NCBI RefSeq assembly: GCF_009848685.1 | Contig: NZ_WXTX01000015.1 | Coordinates: 18,666-82,665 of the forward strand | Origin: Andreprevotia sp. IGB-42 | GTDB taxonomy: Bacteria > Pseudomonadota > Gammaproteobacteria > Burkholderiales > Chitinibacteraceae | Direction: 5' to 3' | Length of the DNA: 64,000 nucleotides | Notes under the pieces: generated by a model | What the model was told of the DNA's origin: nothing | The model's input: the letters and a program-made list of their open reading frames with translations, nothing else | Databases searched by the model: none | Translations under genes and position numbers: made by a program | Shown here: positions 25,456 through 36,006 of the stretch, in pieces | Position numbering within the stretch: the first letter of the stretch is position 1 | Layout: each line of letters starts with the position of its first letter

Positions 25456-27374
25456 AGCGTGCTCAGTTCCTCGGCGACGGAGGCGATATCGTCAATCGCG
25501 CTCGACAACTCTTCTGCAGACTGCATCTGCTGGCGTGCGGCGGCAGCGGCAGCGGCAGCGGCTTGGCGCGCCTGCACCGCGGTGGTGGCAATCTGGTCGA
25601 TGTTCATCCGGTGTGCGCCCAGGCTTTCGGCAATCTCGTGCGCGGCCTGCTGCAACTGCTGGCCCTGACTATCCAGGTCGGCCAGGCCACCATGCATGCC
25701 ATCCAGATCGTTGCGCAGCGCAACCGTCTTGCCGGCCTCGGCCTGCGTGATCACGCCCACGTCTTCCAGCGTGCGGCGTACATCGGCCAGGTTATCCTGC
25801 GTATCGCGGATGATGTCCTTGACCTCTTCGGCGTTCTTTTGCGCTTCGGTGGCCAACGCCCGGATATCATTGGAAACCAGCAGAAAGCCCTGCCCGGCTT
25901 CCGGCGTACGCGCCGCCTCGATGGCACCGCTGACCGACAGCATGGTGGTCTGCATCGCCAGCAACGTCAGCTTGTCGACCAGTTTTTCAATCTGCCGGCC
26001 AACCCGCCCCAGTTGCACCACGTTGCCATGCCCGGTTTCATTGCCTTGATGAATGGTTTCAATGCCATTGATCAGATGCGTGACCACTTCACGGTTGGCC
26101 TGTAGCTGGCTGCTCATCTGCTGGTAGCGCTGCTGGATGGCCACCGATGCATCCGATGTCGCCTGCGCGCCCTTGCCGATCTGCTCGGCCACGCGCACCA
26201 GTTCTGCGGCGGCCCCTGCCTGCTCGCTGGTGCCGGTGTTGATCTGGCCCATCGCGGTCATGATCTGCGTGGCTGAAAAACTCAGCTCCTGCACCGCGGC
26301 CGCCAGTTGCTGGGATGATTGCGCCATTTCATCGGCGCGGATGCCCGATTCAGTGCCGGAGACGAGTTGCTCGGCCAGTGCCGCCAGGTTCTGCGCGGCC
26401 TGCTCGGCCTGTTGCAGCGACACCGATTGTTCTGCCACCGTGCGGGTGGCTTCTTCGGTAGCGGCGGCCTGCTCTTCCGCAGCGGCGGCAATCAGCTGCG
26501 CGCTGCGCGATGCCTGGTAGGTGGACGTGCTGGCATCCTGCGTGGCCAGGTTCACCTGCCGAACAACGCGCACGATCTCCTGCATGTCATTGATCATCTG
26601 CTGCAGTTGCCCGTTCAGGCCTTCTCCGGACGCCACCAGTGTTTCGATCTGTTGCAGCGATACCTTGATTTGCCCGGCCACATCACGCACCGCATTCTGG
26701 ATCTGCTCGACCAGCAGGCGGATCTGCGCCGCATTGCGCTCGGCCGCACCGGCCAGATCACGCACTTCGCTGGCGATCACGGTAAAGCCCTTGCCGTGCT
26801 GGCCCGCCTTGGCCGCCTCGATGGCTGCGTTGAGTGCCAGCAAGTTGGTCTGGTCGGCAATGTAGCTGACGCCATCCAGAATGCCGGAAATGCGCGTGGC
26901 AGCGCCTTCCAGCTCGGTCACTTGCTGTACCGACAGCCGCTGCTTTTCCGCTACACGGGTCACTGCCGCGATCAGCGCATTGATGGCCGTCGATGCCGAT
27001 TCGATCTTCTGCTGCAGTTGGCCGGCACGGCGCTGTGCCGCCTCGGTACTTTGCGATTGCGAGGCAATGGCGCCAGCAATGCGCTCCATCACCGCCGCGG
27101 AAGACTGCGATGCACGCGACGATTCCTCGGCCCCCACGGCGATTTCCTGGCTGGCACGCTTGAGTTCTTCCACCGCGCTGGCTGCCTCGACCACGCCGGA
27201 CAACAGCTCGCTGGTGGCATTGGACAGGCGCTCGGCGATTTTCTGCTGGCGGCCGATCTTGCGGGCGCGCTCGCGCAGCCGTTCGGCGTCACGCTCCACG
27301 CGTTTGGGTTGCGCCGCCTCCTGCTGCTGCGATGCCGTTGCATTCGGAGTACCGGAAGTATTGATCAGCGCCAT
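25452..27374 (-). CDS. Cytoplasmic methyl-accepting chemotaxis protein with two signalling hairpins
   Basis: The 640-residue receptor has no transmembrane helix or signal peptide and is almost wholly coiled coil. The canonical signalling tip is at about residues 168-205 (YIADQTNLLALNAAIEAAKA, then HGKGFTVIASEVRDLA). A second, degenerate tip lies at about 470-505 (LLAMQTTMLSVSGAIEAART, then GQGFLLVSNDIRALA). Two such hairpins in one chain are unusual. No PAS, globin or other sensor domain is evident, so the cue may come through a partner protein. It is the first gene of the 11-gene operon; the leader of about 270 nt up to the ssb end should hold the promoter. Confidence 0.9.
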   Translation of the reverse strand: MALINTSGTPNATASQQQEAAQPKRVERDAERLRERARKIGRQQKIAERLSNATSELLSGVVEAASAVEELKRASQEIAVGAEESSRASQSSAAVMERIAGAIASQSQSTEAAQRRAGQLQQKIESASTAINALIAAVTRVAEKQRLSVQQVTELEGAATRISGILDGVSYIADQTNLLALNAAIEAAKAGQHGKGFTVIASEVRDLAGAAERNAAQIRLLVEQIQNAVRDVAGQIKVSLQQIETLVASGEGLNGQLQQMINDMQEIVRVVRQVNLATQDASTSTYQASRSAQLIAAAAEEQAAATEEATRTVAEQSVSLQQAEQAAQNLAALAEQLVSGTESGIRADEMAQSSQQLAAAVQELSFSATQIMTAMGQINTGTSEQAGAAAELVRVAEQIGKGAQATSDASVAIQQRYQQMSSQLQANREVVTHLINGIETIHQGNETGHGNVVQLGRVGRQIEKLVDKLTLLAMQTTMLSVSGAIEAARTPEAGQGFLLVSNDIRALATEAQKNAEEVKDIIRDTQDNLADVRRTLEDVGVITQAEAGKTVALRNDLDGMHGGLADLDSQGQQLQQAAHEIAESLGAHRMNIDQIATTAVQARQAAAAAAAAARQQMQSAEELSSAIDDIASVAEELSTL

Positions 27375-27561
27375 GGGAAAGACCTTGGATTGGAGTGCGT
27401 GCGTTTACCGTCGCGCTGCATGACAGCGGCGTCAGTTCTGCATGATAGTGAAACGACTGTAGGAAGGATGTAGGGAAACGTCTGACTCCTCGCACTACTC
27501 AGGTGCAATGCAAGGGGCGGCAAGCAGCGCTGGCTGTGCCAGCCGCGTTAGCGCCGCCCAA

Positions 27562-27602
27562 ACAAAAACCGGGTTTGCGCTTGCGCAAAACCCGGTTGCT
27601 TG
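27562..27602 (-). terminator. Intrinsic terminator downstream of ssb
   Basis: On the minus strand a 14-bp near-perfect stem (27567-27580 with 27583-27597, one bulged base) is followed by a T-rich run (TTTTTGTTT). It lies about 45 nt after the ssb stop and separates ssb from the che operon. Confidence 0.75.
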
Positions 27603-27644
27603 CCTGCGGCAATGCCGAGGGGTGCCTGAGGAGAGTCAGGCGAA

Positions 27645-28145
27645 TCAGAACGGAATATCGTCCTCGAAATCGTCAAAGCTGCGTGCCGGCGCTGCCGGCT
27701 TGGGTGCTGCGGCCGCCTGTTGCTGGCGCGGTGCCGGTGACGGTGCGGCGCTGTATTCCTGGTTGAATTCGTCGCCACCACCCATCGGTGCGCTGCTGCC
27801 CGCGCCACCCCGGCCGCCCAGCATCTGCATCTGGTCGGCAACGATTTCAGTGGTGTAGCGGTCTGCGCCGGTCTGCTTGTCTTGCCACTTGCGCGTTTGC
27901 AGGCGGCCTTCCACGTATACGGCGCTGCCCTTCTTCAGGTATTCACCGGCGATTTCCGCCAGTTTGCCGTACATGGTGATGTTGTGCCATTCGGTCTTTT
28001 CCTGCTTCTGACCGGTTTGCTTGTCTTTCCAGCTGTCGGTCGTGGCAATGCTGAAATTGCACACCGCGCCGCCCGAAGGCAGGAAGCGGGTTTCCGGGTC
28101 GCGCCCGAGGTTGCCAATCAGCAGCACCTTGTTCAAAGAAGCCAT
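27645..28145 (-). CDS. ssb: Single-stranded DNA-binding protein
   Basis: The 166-residue protein has the OB-fold N-terminus ([40 protein letters not shown]), a Gly/Pro/Gln-rich linker, and the acidic tail [10 protein letters not shown]. That tail recruits partners such as RecO, ExoI and PriA. It coats single-stranded DNA in replication and repair. The ATG overlaps the stop of the transporter gene by one base, and a terminator follows. In many betaproteobacteria ssb sits beside a YajR-type transporter and uvrA, as here. Confidence 0.97.
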   Translation of the reverse strand: MASLNKVLLIGNLGRDPETRFLPSGGAVCNFSIATTDSWKDKQTGQKQEKTEWHNITMYGKLAEIAGEYLKKGSAVYVEGRLQTRKWQDKQTGADRYTTEIVADQMQMLGGRGGAGSSAPMGGGDEFNQEYSAAPSPAPRQQQAAAAPKPAAPARSFDDFEDDIPF

Positions 28146-29509
28146 CAGTGAGTCTCCGCAATCAATTGTTGCGCGGCGGCTTCGTCCCAGCCAGCTTGCA
28201 GGACTTTCAGCAGCGCCACGCGTTCGTCTATCAGCACGACGGCCTCTTTCACGCCGTCTATGGCTGCCAGTTTAACAGAGAGCGCCGCCGCATCGCCGGC
28301 CCACTGGTCACCAATATGGAACATGCGGGTCTTGACCGGCAGTGGCGGCTGCATGCCCCATGCCACGGCCAGCCAGATGCCGATCAGCACCGCGCACAGC
28401 GCGAATACCGGCGCCGGGCTCTGGAAATGCTGGTACAGCCAGCCCGCCGCTACCGAGCCCGCCCCCATGCCCACCGCCTGGCAGGTACCGTACACGCCCA
28501 TCGCGGTGCCCTTGGCTTCGGCCGGGGCGATCTTGGAAATCAGGCTAGGCTGGGTAGCTTCCAGCACGTTGAATGCGGTGAAGTAGACCGCCAGCCACAC
28601 GACGATGCTGGCAAGACTGGGTAGCCACAACGTCATGCCCAGTTGCGCCACCAGCATCAGGCCGATGGCAGCCAGGAACACCTGCTTGAGCAGGTGGCGC
28701 TTCTCGCCCACGATCACTGCCGGCACCATCAGCACGAAGCCGAACAGCACCACCGGCAGGTATACCCACCAGTGATGCGCCACTTCCAGCCCGCCGATCT
28801 GCCGCAGCAGCAAGGGCATCACCGTGAACATGGCCATCTGCGCCGCGTGCAATGCAAATACGCCGTAGTTGAGCCGCTGCAGCTGCTTGTGCCGCAGCAC
28901 CATGGGCAGCCGTCGTGTATCGGTCTCTGCATCGGAATGGAAACGCGATACCACCGGGTCGGGAATCACCCGCCACACGCCGATCACCGCCGCCACCGCC
29001 AGCAAGCCCGTCAGCAGGAAAATGCCCGGCAGGCCGATCCACTCCGCCAGCTTGGGCGCGATCACCAGCGATACCGCAAAGGTGACGGCAATGCTGCCGC
29101 CGATCATTGCCATGGCCTTGGTGCGGTTTTCTTCCCGCGTCAGATCGGCCAGCAAAGCGGTAATGGCAGCGGAGATCGCGCCGGCGCCCTGCACCGCCCG
29201 GCCGACGATCAGCCAGCCGATGCTGTCTGCCGCCGCGCAGATCAGGCTGCCCAGCGCAAACAGTACCAGGCCGAAATAGATCACCCTCTTGCGGCCGATG
29301 TGATCGGACCACATGCCGAAAGGCAGTTGCAGCAGCGCCTGCACCAGGCTGAAAGCGCCAAACGCCCAACCCACCAGCGCGTGATTATCACCGCCCGGCA
29401 GATGAGCTGCGTAGACGGCAAATACCGGCAAAATCAGGAACATGCCCAGCATGCGCAAGGCGTAGAGCCCGGCAAGGCCGAGCGAAGCGCGCAGTTCGAT
29501 AGGATTCAT
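28145..29509 (-). CDS. MFS transporter, YajR-like with C-terminal domain
   Basis: The 454-residue protein has 12 predicted membrane segments with the MFS motif A between helices 2 and 3 ([16 protein letters not shown]). A soluble C-terminal extension of about 65 residues from [12 protein letters not shown] resembles the YAM domain of YajR. Substrate is unknown; YajR itself has no agreed substrate. The gene is divergent from uvrA, with a 98-nt shared promoter region, and its stop overlaps the ssb start. This order (uvrA, MFS, ssb) is conserved in Neisseriales and Burkholderiales. Confidence 0.9.
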   Translation of the reverse strand: MNPIELRASLGLAGLYALRMLGMFLILPVFAVYAAHLPGGDNHALVGWAFGAFSLVQALLQLPFGMWSDHIGRKRVIYFGLVLFALGSLICAAADSIGWLIVGRAVQGAGAISAAITALLADLTREENRTKAMAMIGGSIAVTFAVSLVIAPKLAEWIGLPGIFLLTGLLAVAAVIGVWRVIPDPVVSRFHSDAETDTRRLPMVLRHKQLQRLNYGVFALHAAQMAMFTVMPLLLRQIGGLEVAHHWWVYLPVVLFGFVLMVPAVIVGEKRHLLKQVFLAAIGLMLVAQLGMTLWLPSLASIVVWLAVYFTAFNVLEATQPSLISKIAPAEAKGTAMGVYGTCQAVGMGAGSVAAGWLYQHFQSPAPVFALCAVLIGIWLAVAWGMQPPLPVKTRMFHIGDQWAGDAAALSVKLAAIDGVKEAVVLIDERVALLKVLQAGWDEAAAQQLIAETH

Positions 29510-29542
29510 AGACTCGGGCCCGGAAATCAGTCACTTATCCGA

Positions 29543-29572
29543 CTGACTTGGTACAAGAAAGTCCGATATATT
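29543..29572 (+). promoter_or_regulatory. Candidate uvrA promoter
   Basis: A TATATT -10 box (29567-29572, five of six matches) and a CTGACT -35-like box (29543-29548, four of six) are 18 nt apart and 36 nt upstream of the uvrA ATG. No LexA box (CTGT-N8-ACAG) is seen in the 98-nt gap, so SOS control of uvrA is not supported by this sequence. Confidence 0.4.
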
Positions 29573-29607
29573 AGCGGATTGCCCCTAGCAACGCAGAACC
29601 GCCAACA

Positions 29608-32475
29608 ATGGCCGACACACCGACTTACAAACTTGCCAACAACACCGACGTGCCGATGATCCGGATACGCGGTGCACGCACGCATAATCTGAAGAACATC
29701 AACCTCGATATTCCGCGCGGCAAACTGGTGGTGATCACCGGCCTGTCCGGCTCGGGCAAGTCGTCGCTGGCGTTCGATACGCTGTACGCCGAAGGCCAGC
29801 GGCGCTATGTCGAATCGCTGTCCGCGTATGCGCGGCAGTTTTTGCAACTGATGGAAAAGCCCGATGTCGACCTGATCGAGGGCCTGAGCCCGGCGATCTC
29901 CATCGAGCAGAAAGCCACCAGCCACAACCCGCGCTCCACCGTGGGCACCGTCACGGAAATCCACGATTACCTGCGCCTGCTGTTTGCACGCGTGGGCACG
30001 CCGTATTGCCCCGAGCACCAGTTGCCGCTGCAATCGCAAACCGTCAGCCAGATGGTCGACCATGTACTGGCCTTGCCGGAAGAAACGCGGCTGATGGTGC
30101 TGGCGCCGGTGATCATCGGCAAGAAGGGCGAAAACCTCGACCTGTTCGACGAGCTGCGTGCACAGGGCTTCGTGCGGGTGCGCGTGGATGGCGAAGTGTT
30201 CGAGATGGACGCGATCCCCAAGCTCGACAAGAACAAGAAGCACACCATCGAGGTGGTGATCGACCGCCTGAAGGTGCGCGAAGACCTGAAGCAGCGGCTG
30301 GCCGAATCGTTCGAAACCGCGCTGCGCCACGCAGATGGCCGCGCCATCGCGGTGGAAATGGATAGCGGCAAGGAATACTGGTTCTCGGCCAAGTTTGCCT
30401 GTCCGGTATGCAACTACAGCCTGCCGGAGCTGGAACCGCGGCTGTTTTCGTTCAACAACCCGATGGGCGCCTGCCAGAAGTGCGATGGCCTGGGCCAGAT
30501 CACCTTCTTCGATCCCAAGCGCGTGGTTGCCCACCCCGATCTGGGCCTGGCTGCCGGCGCGATCAAGGGCTGGGACAAGCGCAACCAGTTCTACTTCCAG
30601 ATGCTGGTGAGCCTGGCCAATCATTACGGCTTCGATGTCGGCACCCCGTGGGATGACCTGGGCAGCGACATCCAGCAAGTGGTGCTGCACGGCTCGGGCC
30701 ATGAGCAGATCGCCTTCACCTACATGAACGAGCGCGGCAGCAAGTTCGAGCGCGTACATGCATTCGAGGGCATCATTCCCAATCTGGAACGCCGCTACCT
30801 GGAAACCGATTCGGTCACCGTGCGCGAAGAGCTGGCCAAGTACCAGAACAACCAGCCCTGCCCCAGCTGCGGTGGCTCGCGCCTGCGGCTGGAAGCGCGC
30901 AATGTGCGCGTGGGCACCGAGAACCTGCACACCATTTCGCAGATGGCGCTGCGCGACACCGCCAACTACTTCAAGGCGCTGACGCTGGAAGGCGCCAAGG
31001 CACAGATTGCCGAGAAGATCGTCAAGGAAATCGGTGAGCGGCTGGGCTTCCTCGTCAACGTGGGCCTCGATTACCTGAGCCTGGAACGCAGCGCCGATAC
31101 ACTGTCCGGTGGCGAAGCACAGCGCATCCGCCTGGCCTCGCAGATCGGCTCCGGCCTGACCGGTGTGATGTACGTGCTGGATGAGCCCAGCATCGGCCTG
31201 CACCAGCGCGATAACGACCGCTTGCTGGGCACGTTGCGCCGGCTGCGTGATCTCGACAACAGCGTGATCGTGGTCGAGCACGACGAAGACGCCATCCGCG
31301 CAGCGGATTACCTGATCGACATCGGCCCCGGTGCCGGCGTGCATGGCGGCGAAGTGATCGCCGCCGGCCTGCCTGCGGACGTGATGGCGCATCCGGATTC
31401 GATCACCGGCCAGTATCTGACCGGCAAGCGCAAGATCGGCCGCCCCAGCGCACCCATCATTCCGGACCCGGACAAGTGGCTGATCCTGAAGGGCGCGCAC
31501 GGAAACAACCTCAAATTCGTCGACCTGGCGCTGCCGGTGGGCCTGCTGGTGTGCGTGACCGGGGTATCGGGCTCGGGCAAATCCACGCTGATCAACGATA
31601 CGCTGTACGCACTGGCGGCGCGCGACCTCAACGGCGCATCCAGCGAACCGGCACCGTTCCACGAAGTCCACGGCATGGATCACTTCGACAAGGTCATCAA
31701 TGTCGACCAGAGCCCGATCGGCCGTACACCGCGTTCCAACCCGGCCACCTATACGGGGCTGTTCACGCCGATCCGCGAGCTTTTCGCCGGCGTGCCCACC
31801 AGCCGCGAACGCGGCTACGGGCCGGGCCGCTTCTCGTTCAACGTCAAGGGCGGCCGCTGCGAAGCGTGCCAGGGCGATGGCGTGATCAAGGTGGAGATGC
31901 ACTTCCTGCCCGACGTCTACGTACCGTGCGATGTCTGCCATGGCCAGCGCTACAACCGCGAAACGCTGGAAGTGCAGTACAAGGGCAAGAACATCACCGA
32001 AGTGCTGGAAATGACCGTGGAAACCGCACAGGAGTTCTTCAGCGCGGTGCCGACGGTAGCACGCAAGCTCAAGACCATGATGGAAGTGGGCCTGGGCTAC
32101 ATCCGCCTGGGGCAAAGCGCCACCACGCTGTCCGGCGGTGAAGCGCAGCGCGTGAAGCTGGCGCTGGAGCTTTCCAAGCGCGATACCGGCCGCACGCTGT
32201 ACATCCTGGATGAACCAACCACCGGCCTGCACTTCCACGATATCGACCTGCTGCTGACGGTATTGCATCGCCTGCGCGAGCACGGCAATACCGTGGTGGT
32301 GATCGAGCACAACCTGGACGTGATCAAGACCGCAGACTGGATCATCGATCTGGGGCCGGAAGGCGGCGCCGGCGGCGGCCAGATCATTGCTACCGGCACG
32401 CCGGAAATCGTGGCAAGAAATCCGGCCAGCCATACCGGCCACTATCTGGCACGCATGCTGGACGCGGCGCCCTGA
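29608..32475 (+). CDS. uvrA: UvrABC excinuclease subunit A
   Basis: The 955-residue protein is full-length UvrA, the damage-recognition ATPase of nucleotide excision repair. It has two ABC ATPase modules with Walker A motifs [12 protein letters not shown] (about residue 45) and [13 protein letters not shown] (about 651). Two ABC signatures are present ([20 protein letters not shown] and [19 protein letters not shown]), as are zinc-finger cysteines (CPVCNYS with [12 protein letters not shown] with CDVC). It forms a complex with UvrB. It faces the MFS transporter gene across a short divergent gap and ends at a strong terminator. Confidence 0.98.
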   Translation: MADTPTYKLANNTDVPMIRIRGARTHNLKNINLDIPRGKLVVITGLSGSGKSSLAFDTLYAEGQRRYVESLSAYARQFLQLMEKPDVDLIEGLSPAISIEQKATSHNPRSTVGTVTEIHDYLRLLFARVGTPYCPEHQLPLQSQTVSQMVDHVLALPEETRLMVLAPVIIGKKGENLDLFDELRAQGFVRVRVDGEVFEMDAIPKLDKNKKHTIEVVIDRLKVREDLKQRLAESFETALRHADGRAIAVEMDSGKEYWFSAKFACPVCNYSLPELEPRLFSFNNPMGACQKCDGLGQITFFDPKRVVAHPDLGLAAGAIKGWDKRNQFYFQMLVSLANHYGFDVGTPWDDLGSDIQQVVLHGSGHEQIAFTYMNERGSKFERVHAFEGIIPNLERRYLETDSVTVREELAKYQNNQPCPSCGGSRLRLEARNVRVGTENLHTISQMALRDTANYFKALTLEGAKAQIAEKIVKEIGERLGFLVNVGLDYLSLERSADTLSGGEAQRIRLASQIGSGLTGVMYVLDEPSIGLHQRDNDRLLGTLRRLRDLDNSVIVVEHDEDAIRAADYLIDIGPGAGVHGGEVIAAGLPADVMAHPDSITGQYLTGKRKIGRPSAPIIPDPDKWLILKGAHGNNLKFVDLALPVGLLVCVTGVSGSGKSTLINDTLYALAARDLNGASSEPAPFHEVHGMDHFDKVINVDQSPIGRTPRSNPATYTGLFTPIRELFAGVPTSRERGYGPGRFSFNVKGGRCEACQGDGVIKVEMHFLPDVYVPCDVCHGQRYNRETLEVQYKGKNITEVLEMTVETAQEFFSAVPTVARKLKTMMEVGLGYIRLGQSATTLSGGEAQRVKLALELSKRDTGRTLYILDEPTTGLHFHDIDLLLTVLHRLREHGNTVVVIEHNLDVIKTADWIIDLGPEGGAGGGQIIATGTPEIVARNPASHTGHYLARMLDAAP

Positions 32476-32497
32476 CGGCATTGCCGGTGCTGCAATG

Positions 32498-32530
32498 AAA
32501 AGGGGCCGCATATGCAGCCCCTTTTTTTCA
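32498..32530 (+). terminator. Intrinsic terminator after uvrA
   Basis: A stem of AGGGGC (32501-32506) with GCCCCT (32517-32522) is followed by a run of seven T. The A run on the left side means it could also terminate minus-strand transcription arriving from fimV. Confidence 0.8.
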
Positions 32531-32579
32531 TGCACGGTATTTTGTCAGGACAGGCGGGTATGACGGCGGCCCGCGACGG

Positions 32580-34766
32580 CTACAGCCCGCGGGACGGCGC
32601 CAGCTTGTCCAGCCATTTCATCGCGGTCATGCGTTGATCCAGCGTGCCGTGGTACAGCGTTTCTTCCAGCAGGTGGAAGGCAGTATCCAGATCGTTATCT
32701 GACAGATGCTGGGCAATCTGCTGCAGCAGCGGATCATCCGATACAAACTGCTTCGGGTCGATATCGGCCACTTCGGATACGACCATGCCGGTTGCCGGAG
32801 TAAACACCAGCGCATCCGACTCATCCACATCAAAACTCAGCCGCGGCAAGATGGATTCATGCCCGGTGCTGATGTCTTGATGATGCACCGGCGCTGCGGC
32901 CGGAGCCGGAATCGGAATCGGAATCGGAATCGGCGCAGGCTCACGCACCTCCTCAACCCTCACCGGGGCAACAGGCGCCTGCTGCGGCAGCGTACCGCCA
33001 ACGTTGCTGGGCGGTGCCAGCCCGGCTTGTTCGTGCATCATCGATGCGAAATCGAGTGCATCACGCTCCGGCGACGAAGTCATCACCGGCGGCGCATTGG
33101 AAAGCTCCAGCAATTCGTCAGGCTGGTCATCCAGCGAACGGTAGAGCGGATTATCCGGATCCAGCTGGCGGCCCAATGCCTGCACCTGCTGCCAGAGTGC
33201 GTCACTGGCAAACTGCAGGCGGAATGCTACCGCGCGTTCCTGGAACGCCTGTTTCATGCCCTGCTGGCAATGCACATCGAACAGCTTCATCCACAATGCA
33301 AGTGCAGTCGGGTGCTGGCCCAGCTCGTGATCAAGCAGATTGATCGCCTGCTGGATCAGCCCATGATCAATCAGCAGTTGCGCCTCTTCCGATACATTGT
33401 TCGGCTGCACCACATCGACTTCATCATTGTGGAAGTCTGTCGCCGCCTGGGCGATGTTCTGCACCAGTTCACGCATGCCCAGTGATGTGTTGGGTACAAA
33501 GCCCGGTTGCGGGATCGCGCTGCGCACAACCGGCTGGGCACCCAGATTGGTCGCAAACGAGAAAGACTCGGCTTCTTCATATTCACGACGCAACCGCCAG
33601 CGGCGGTATAGCCAGGCAGCAGCGCCACCGATGAGCACGAAGGGAGCGAGTGCCCACCACCAAGCAGGGCCGTCAGCAGGCTGCGCGGGCTTGCCTGCTT
33701 GCGGCTGTGAAACGCCGCCCTCTGCGTCGGGGGTTCTGGACTTCACTGCCGAAAGTTGTTTTTCCAGCTCGGAGATCTGGTATTTCAGCTGCAACAACTG
33801 TGCGGTCTGATCATCCGACGACAGCGCCAGCAGGTGCTCACGTACCCGCAGGCTCTCCTCCGGGCTCATGTCCGATTTGCGGCTGGTATCGAGCGTGGGC
33901 GCGGACAGGCGCAGCTGGAAGCCGCCATCACCTGCAGCAATGCGATTCTCGTCGCGCGCTGCCTGCCGGGGTTGCTGCGCAGCATCGATCGGCGACGCCT
34001 CAATACGCAGCGGCGGCAATGGTGCAGGTTGCGCCGGCATGTGTTGCGGCTCTACCGGCGCTGCCGCCACTTCGTCTCGCCGTTCCGGCAACACACTCAT
34101 GCGATCAGGCAAGCGGATCTGTATATCTGCCTGCAACCTGGCCTGCAGGCTTTGCGGCAAATCGGGATTCAGCAGATACAGTGCATCGACAAAACGGGCG
34201 CGGCTGCCCTTGTCGCGCGGGAAATAGGCTTTGGAAATCTGGTCGACCCTGTCACCTTCACGGCTCAGCCAGATCCCGCCCAGCGGTGGCATGCTGCGCC
34301 GCGCAGCCGGTTCGCTACGCAAAGCAGCGCGTGCCTCGGCTTGTGGTGGTGCCGTGTATTCACGCGGATCGAGCAGGATGCTGTAGTCGCGCTGGAACAC
34401 ACGGCGGTCTTCATCCGGGCATTTGGCCCGCACCGCAACGCTCATCAGCGGCTCGTCGACCTTGTCTTCGCCGTAGATCATCAGGCGGCCACTATGCTCG
34501 TCTTCAGGCTGGTAGACCAGCCGTGCGCGGCGCAGCACCGGCGGCGCATCATCACCCAACTGCTGCGGTGTCACCAGCCGGAAACAATTACTGGCCAGAC
34601 TTTCGTCGTCCGCACCAGCCACACTGACCGACGCCTGAAAACGCTCGCCCAGCGCAGAGCGCACCTGTATCTCGCCCAGCATGGCGGCGTGTACAGGCGT
34701 AACGACACCCAGGCCTCCAGCCAGCAAAGCGGATCCGAGTGCTGCAAAAAGCGGGGAATACTTCAT
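32580..34766 (-). CDS. fimV: FimV-like pilus assembly protein
   Basis: The 728-residue protein has an N-terminal signal (MKYSPLFAALGSALLAGGLG) and the FimV beta domain (MLGEIQVRSALGERFQASVS). A LysM-like segment is near residues 165-235 (IWLSREGDRVDQISKAYF; ALYLLNPDL) and a coiled coil near 315-345. One membrane helix is near 375-395 (WWWALAPFVLIGGAAAWLY), and an acidic C-terminal region carries the FimV-type end domain. FimV helps assemble type IV pilus secretins and polar signalling. It is downstream of pilU on the same strand, 69 nt away. A hexanucleotide repeat (32908-32931) encodes a Pro-Ile run near residue 618. Start at 34766 picked by the signal peptide. Confidence 0.85.
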   Translation of the reverse strand: MKYSPLFAALGSALLAGGLGVVTPVHAAMLGEIQVRSALGERFQASVSVAGADDESLASNCFRLVTPQQLGDDAPPVLRRARLVYQPEDEHSGRLMIYGEDKVDEPLMSVAVRAKCPDEDRRVFQRDYSILLDPREYTAPPQAEARAALRSEPAARRSMPPLGGIWLSREGDRVDQISKAYFPRDKGSRARFVDALYLLNPDLPQSLQARLQADIQIRLPDRMSVLPERRDEVAAAPVEPQHMPAQPAPLPPLRIEASPIDAAQQPRQAARDENRIAAGDGGFQLRLSAPTLDTSRKSDMSPEESLRVREHLLALSSDDQTAQLLQLKYQISELEKQLSAVKSRTPDAEGGVSQPQAGKPAQPADGPAWWWALAPFVLIGGAAAWLYRRWRLRREYEEAESFSFATNLGAQPVVRSAIPQPGFVPNTSLGMRELVQNIAQAATDFHNDEVDVVQPNNVSEEAQLLIDHGLIQQAINLLDHELGQHPTALALWMKLFDVHCQQGMKQAFQERAVAFRLQFASDALWQQVQALGRQLDPDNPLYRSLDDQPDELLELSNAPPVMTSSPERDALDFASMMHEQAGLAPPSNVGGTLPQQAPVAPVRVEEVREPAPIPIPIPIPAPAAAPVHHQDISTGHESILPRLSFDVDESDALVFTPATGMVVSEVADIDPKQFVSDDPLLQQIAQHLSDNDLDTAFHLLEETLYHGTLDQRMTAMKWLDKLAPSRGL

Positions 34767-34835
34767 TCGGCTCAATTTATCCTCATCAGGCACTTCTGAA
34801 GGTGCCTTGGTCGCTAGCTCAATGATAGAGCCGCG

Positions 34836-35972
34836 CTAGACGATGTCCAGATGATCGATTCCGGACAGTACATCCTTTTGTTGAGCATCGGTACTGTTGA
34901 GTTTGATCTGCAAGCGCAAGTCATTGACCGAATCGGCGTTTCTGAGCGCATCTTCGTAGCTGATTTTCCCGGCTTCATACAGATCGAACAAGCCCTGGTC
35001 GAAGGTCTGCATGCCCAGCTCGCGCGAGCGCTTCATGATTTCCTTGATCTCGTGTACTTCACCCTTGAAGATCAGGTCGGAAATAAGCGGGGAATTGAGC
35101 ATCACCTCGACAGCTGCAACCCGCCCCTTGCCGGAACGATGCGGCACCAGCCGCTGCGACACGAAAGCCTTCAGGTTCAGCGACAAGTCCATCAGCAACT
35201 GCGTGCGGCGCTCTTCCGGGAAGAAGTTGATGATGCGGTCCAGTGCCTGGTTGGATGAGTTGGCGTGCAGCGTGGCCATGCAAAGGTGACCGGTTTCGGC
35301 AAACGCAATCGCATAGTCCATGGTTTCGCGGTCACGGATTTCGCCGATCAGGATCACGTCCGGTGCCTGGCGCAGCGTATTTTTCAGTGCGGCCATCCAC
35401 GAATCGGTATCCACGCCCACTTCGCGCTGGGTAACGATGGAATTGCGGTGCTGGTGCACATATTCGATCGGGTCTTCGATGGTGATGATGTGGTCATACG
35501 CGCTTTCGTTGCGGTGCCCCACCATCGCAGCCAGCGAAGTCGATTTGCCCGAGCCGGTACCGCCAACGAAAATCACCAGGCCGCGCTTGGTCATCGCGAT
35601 GTCCTTGAGCACCGGCGGCACGCCCAGATCATCGAGCTTGGGAATTTCGGAATTGATGGTCCGCAGCACCATGCCCACATGCGATTGCTGCATGAAGGCA
35701 TTCACACGGAAGCGCCCCAGGTTGCCCGGGCTGATGGCGAAGTTGCACTCCTTGGTGGCTTCGAACTCTTCGGCCTGGCGGTCGTTCATGATCGAGCGCG
35801 CCAGCTCCTTGCTGTGCTGCGCGGTCAGTACCTGGTTGGAAACCGGTGTAACCCGGCCGTCAATTTTCATCGCTGGCGGAAATTCCGCGGTGATGAACAG
35901 GTCGGATGCGCCCTTGGCACGCATGTGCTTGAGCAGATCCTGCATAAATTTGGCGGCTTGTTCTTTTTCCAT
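34836..35972 (-). CDS. pilU: Type IV pilus retraction ATPase PilU
   Basis: The 378-residue protein is a PilT/PilU family secretion ATPase. Walker A is GGTGSGKSTSLAAMVGHRNE near residue 135, the Asp box is ITIEDPIEYVH, Walker B is DVILIGEIRDRETM, and the His box is GHLCMATLHANSS. The N-terminus (FMQDLLKHMRAKGASDLFIT) matches PilU. It works with PilT to depolymerise pili in twitching motility and DNA uptake. It starts 34 nt after the pilT stop and precedes fimV. Confidence 0.95.
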   Translation of the reverse strand: MEKEQAAKFMQDLLKHMRAKGASDLFITAEFPPAMKIDGRVTPVSNQVLTAQHSKELARSIMNDRQAEEFEATKECNFAISPGNLGRFRVNAFMQQSHVGMVLRTINSEIPKLDDLGVPPVLKDIAMTKRGLVIFVGGTGSGKSTSLAAMVGHRNESAYDHIITIEDPIEYVHQHRNSIVTQREVGVDTDSWMAALKNTLRQAPDVILIGEIRDRETMDYAIAFAETGHLCMATLHANSSNQALDRIINFFPEERRTQLLMDLSLNLKAFVSQRLVPHRSGKGRVAAVEVMLNSPLISDLIFKGEVHEIKEIMKRSRELGMQTFDQGLFDLYEAGKISYEDALRNADSVNDLRLQIKLNSTDAQQKDVLSGIDHLDIV

Positions 35973-36006
35973 GACGGGCTCTATTCAATGACTGCTGGGC
36001 TATGGA

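Noticed and set aside
29510..29607. SOS (LexA) box upstream of uvrA
   Set aside because: No CTGT-N8-ACAG or close match was found in the divergent gap.
29527..32535. 1002-residue open frame on the minus strand opposite uvrA
   Set aside because: It is a shadow of the GC-rich uvrA gene; its product has no recognisable motif and uvrA is unambiguous.
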